From the NCBI RefSeq assembly GCF_015679265.1, contig NZ_CP064942.1, forward strand, positions 620,001 through 684,000: a stretch of 64,000 nucleotides of DNA. The letters are read 5' to 3'. The position numbers and the translations under genes are program-made. The DNA comes from Pontivivens ytuae (GTDB lineage Bacteria; Pseudomonadota; Alphaproteobacteria; Rhodobacterales; Rhodobacteraceae). This document shows, piece after piece, positions 62,522 through 64,000 of this stretch; the first letter of the stretch is position 1; each line of letters begins with the position of its first letter. The notes below the pieces were generated by a model that worked only from the letters and a program-made list of their open reading frames with translations, did no database searches and was not told the DNA's origin.

Positions 62522-62797
62522 TCAGGGTTTGTGGCAAACCATGTCAGGCGGCTGCATCGGATCTGTTCTTTCATTCAGCGCCTCCAGCAGCACGCGACCG
62601 ACACGAGCTGCGGGTGCCGGTTTTTGACCTGTGACAAGCCACCCGTCCCGCAAAGCGTGGGATGAACACGATGTCCACAGCGTGTCCTTCGTCGATGAGC
62701 GTTCAATCGGGCGCGGTTATCTCGTCGAGTTATCACCCCGTCTCGCGCCCGACCTCGGCAAGATGCGTGCGGGATATCAGTGCAGCTGCAGTTCTGG
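62522..62797 (-). pseudogene. Decayed DJ-1/PfpI-family (type 1 GATase-like) gene
   Basis: On the minus strand one frame reads ALISRTHLAEVGRETG, two stops, LDEITAPD, a stop, TLIDEGHAVDIV. This matches the N-terminal part of DJ-1/PfpI proteins (TG.WLEE.AAPY...DAG.EV). After a frame change, LRDGWLVTGQKPAPAARVGRVLLEAL matches their C-terminus (DG.LVTGQNPAS). The middle with the catalytic Cys is missing. It is clearly non-functional, and lies between the LysR and SDR genes. Confidence 0.6.
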
Positions 62798-62895
62798 TAT
62801 GGGTTTGCGGTCCTGTTCTTGTCAGACGGTGTCATTGACACAGGCGGTGGACATACGGTCGCGAGCCGCGGGATCTCCAATTCGGCAGCGAACTA

Positions 62896-63818
62896 TCAGC
62901 TTTCCGATGAGCCGCCAGTCGCGAGAAACGCCTCTGCGACACGTTCCCTGAACCAACGCTCTGCCGAATCGCGATCGGTTGAAGCGGGCCAGGCCATCGT
63001 GTTCGTGACCGGCGGAACGGCGACCGGGCATGGGTCGATTGCCAGTCTGCCAAGATCGGCGAGGCGCTCCGCGATGAAATCGGGCACCGTCGTAATGAGA
63101 TCGGTTCCCGGCAAGGTCGATAAAATGAGCGCAAAGGACGACAGTCCCACGACCACATGACGGTCGTGCCCCAGTTCGCGAAGCTGGTCGTCGACAAACC
63201 CCTCGAGATCACCCTGCGGCGTCACCAACACCTGCGGCCTCGAACAGAAATCGCTTATGCCGTTGATCGGAGCCGTGGATGCATCGCGCAGCACGACCCA
63301 TGGCGCGTGGCGCAAAACGCGCCTTTTGGCTGTCGCGTGCGGGTCGTCGCGAAGATAACCCACAGCCAGGCCCGTTTCGTCCGATAGAAGCATGCCGGGC
63401 AAATTGCGGTAATCCCTATTCGGACCGTCAGGCCACAATGAGGTGCCTCGCGGCGGAGGGTTTCCGTGAGCTGGGGCAGGATCGCCATGGCGACGGCATC
63501 CGTGCAACCGAGCCGAAAGATGCGAATGTCTTCCGCCGGATTGAATTCCTGCACTTCACCGAGCGATGCAGCGAGCGCGTCGAGGTGTGGTTTGGCTGCC
63601 GCTAGTAATTCCTCGGCGCGGCTCGTCGGGACAAGACCGCGTCCCTCACGCACCAGCAGGTCGTCGTCGAACACGTCGCGGAGGCGGGCAAGGATCCCCG
63701 ATACCGTGGACTGCGCCAGGTTCAGCCGTTTCGCGGCAGCCGTGGTCGACCGCTCCTCGATCAGAACGACCAGCGCGGAGATGAGGTTCAGATCGAGGCG
63801 TCCCAAGCGATGCGACAT
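62896..63818 (-). pseudogene. LysR-family regulator with a frameshift
   Basis: From ATG 63818 the frame gives a normal LysR HTH (LISALVVLIEERSTTAAAKRLNLAQSTVSGILARLRDVF) and the start of the effector domain up to CGLTVRIG. Around 63405-63425 the coding signal moves to another frame, which continues YRNLPGMLLSDETGLAVGYL to the stop at 62896. One indel, natural or a sequencing error, breaks the gene. If repaired it would be about 307 residues, a normal length. Confidence 0.75.
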
Positions 63819-64000
63819 GTGAGATCTTCTAGAGTTTTGTCGTGCCGTTGGAAAACGGTCTCGCCGATTTTCTGCATAGGCGAATGTGATTTCCGACTCT
63901 CTATGAGGGCCGCAACACCTTCGAGAATCTGCCAGTAGCCTTGCAGGAAACAAAAGTCGCTCTCTGCGGAGCCGCGGTGGGAAGGCGCAGGCACTTGGGC
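63819..64000. other. Right edge, no supported gene
   Basis: 182 bp upstream of the LysR gene with no gene I can support. It should carry the LysR promoter. Confidence 0.5.

Overview
The window looks like a chromosomal segment of a marine-type alphaproteobacterium, most likely Rhodobacteraceae (Roseobacter group). The core genes are GC-rich. DUF6477- and DUF6456-like proteins sit side by side, there is an acyl-homoserine-lactone system, and intergenic spaces carry short palindromic repeats of the CCCCGGAnTTGATCCGGGG kind. All family names here come from reading motifs by eye; no database search was run.

1-19,460 is an accessory island of mixed, often AT-rich composition. From the left it holds a membrane/coiled-coil gene and a Gre-C plus PIN-like gene broken by an IS3-family element. 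Next come an acidic RTX-like secreted protein with a secreted partner, an H-NS-like protein, an unrecognised 43-codon micro-ORF with three EGTGP repeats, and a DUF4760-like gene. Then follow a small serine recombinase, a coupling-protein (VirD4/TraG) module with small accessory proteins, and a large serine recombinase. The recombinase's last codons run into a tRNA-Val(UAC) gene, so the island's right end is probably an attachment site in that tRNA. The left end lies outside the window.

19,463-41,518 is ordinary core genome: HU-like protein, a MarR regulator with twin operators and a monooxygenase, lon, tgt, a SufT-like protein, an MttB-family methyltransferase, DUF6477/DUF6456, tpiA, an OmpA-family protein, an A-type Fe-S carrier, a SatD/DUF3307 pair, LysR, a solo LuxR, a Bcr/CflA-type MFS pump, a glycerophosphodiesterase and guaA.

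41,519-44,569 is a scar region. It has a second, nearly identical copy of the IS, joined to the last codons of a PHB-depolymerase-family esterase, followed by a small membrane protein and the C-terminal stub of a tyrosine recombinase.

44,570-59,686 is the most interesting part. An RpiR regulator precedes an ABC sugar importer (ATPase, two permeases, binding protein), then a phosphodiesterase, a HAD phosphatase, a glycerol-1-phosphate-dehydrogenase-like enzyme and a glucosamine-6-phosphate-deaminase-like enzyme. After a 310-bp gap with a perfect 20-bp lux-box-like palindrome comes a five-gene overlapping operon: DegT aminotransferase, amino-acid-kinase-fold kinase, NDK-like protein, nucleotidyltransferase-like protein and MFS exporter. 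A canonical LuxR/LuxI pair follows at once. I read this as a quorum-sensing-linked pathway for an unknown aminated, phosphorylated small molecule with its own exporter. The product is not inferable from sequence alone.

60,135-64,000 holds an exported PQQ-type sugar dehydrogenase, an SDR with a twin-arginine signal, the ghost of a DJ-1/PfpI gene and a frameshifted LysR gene.
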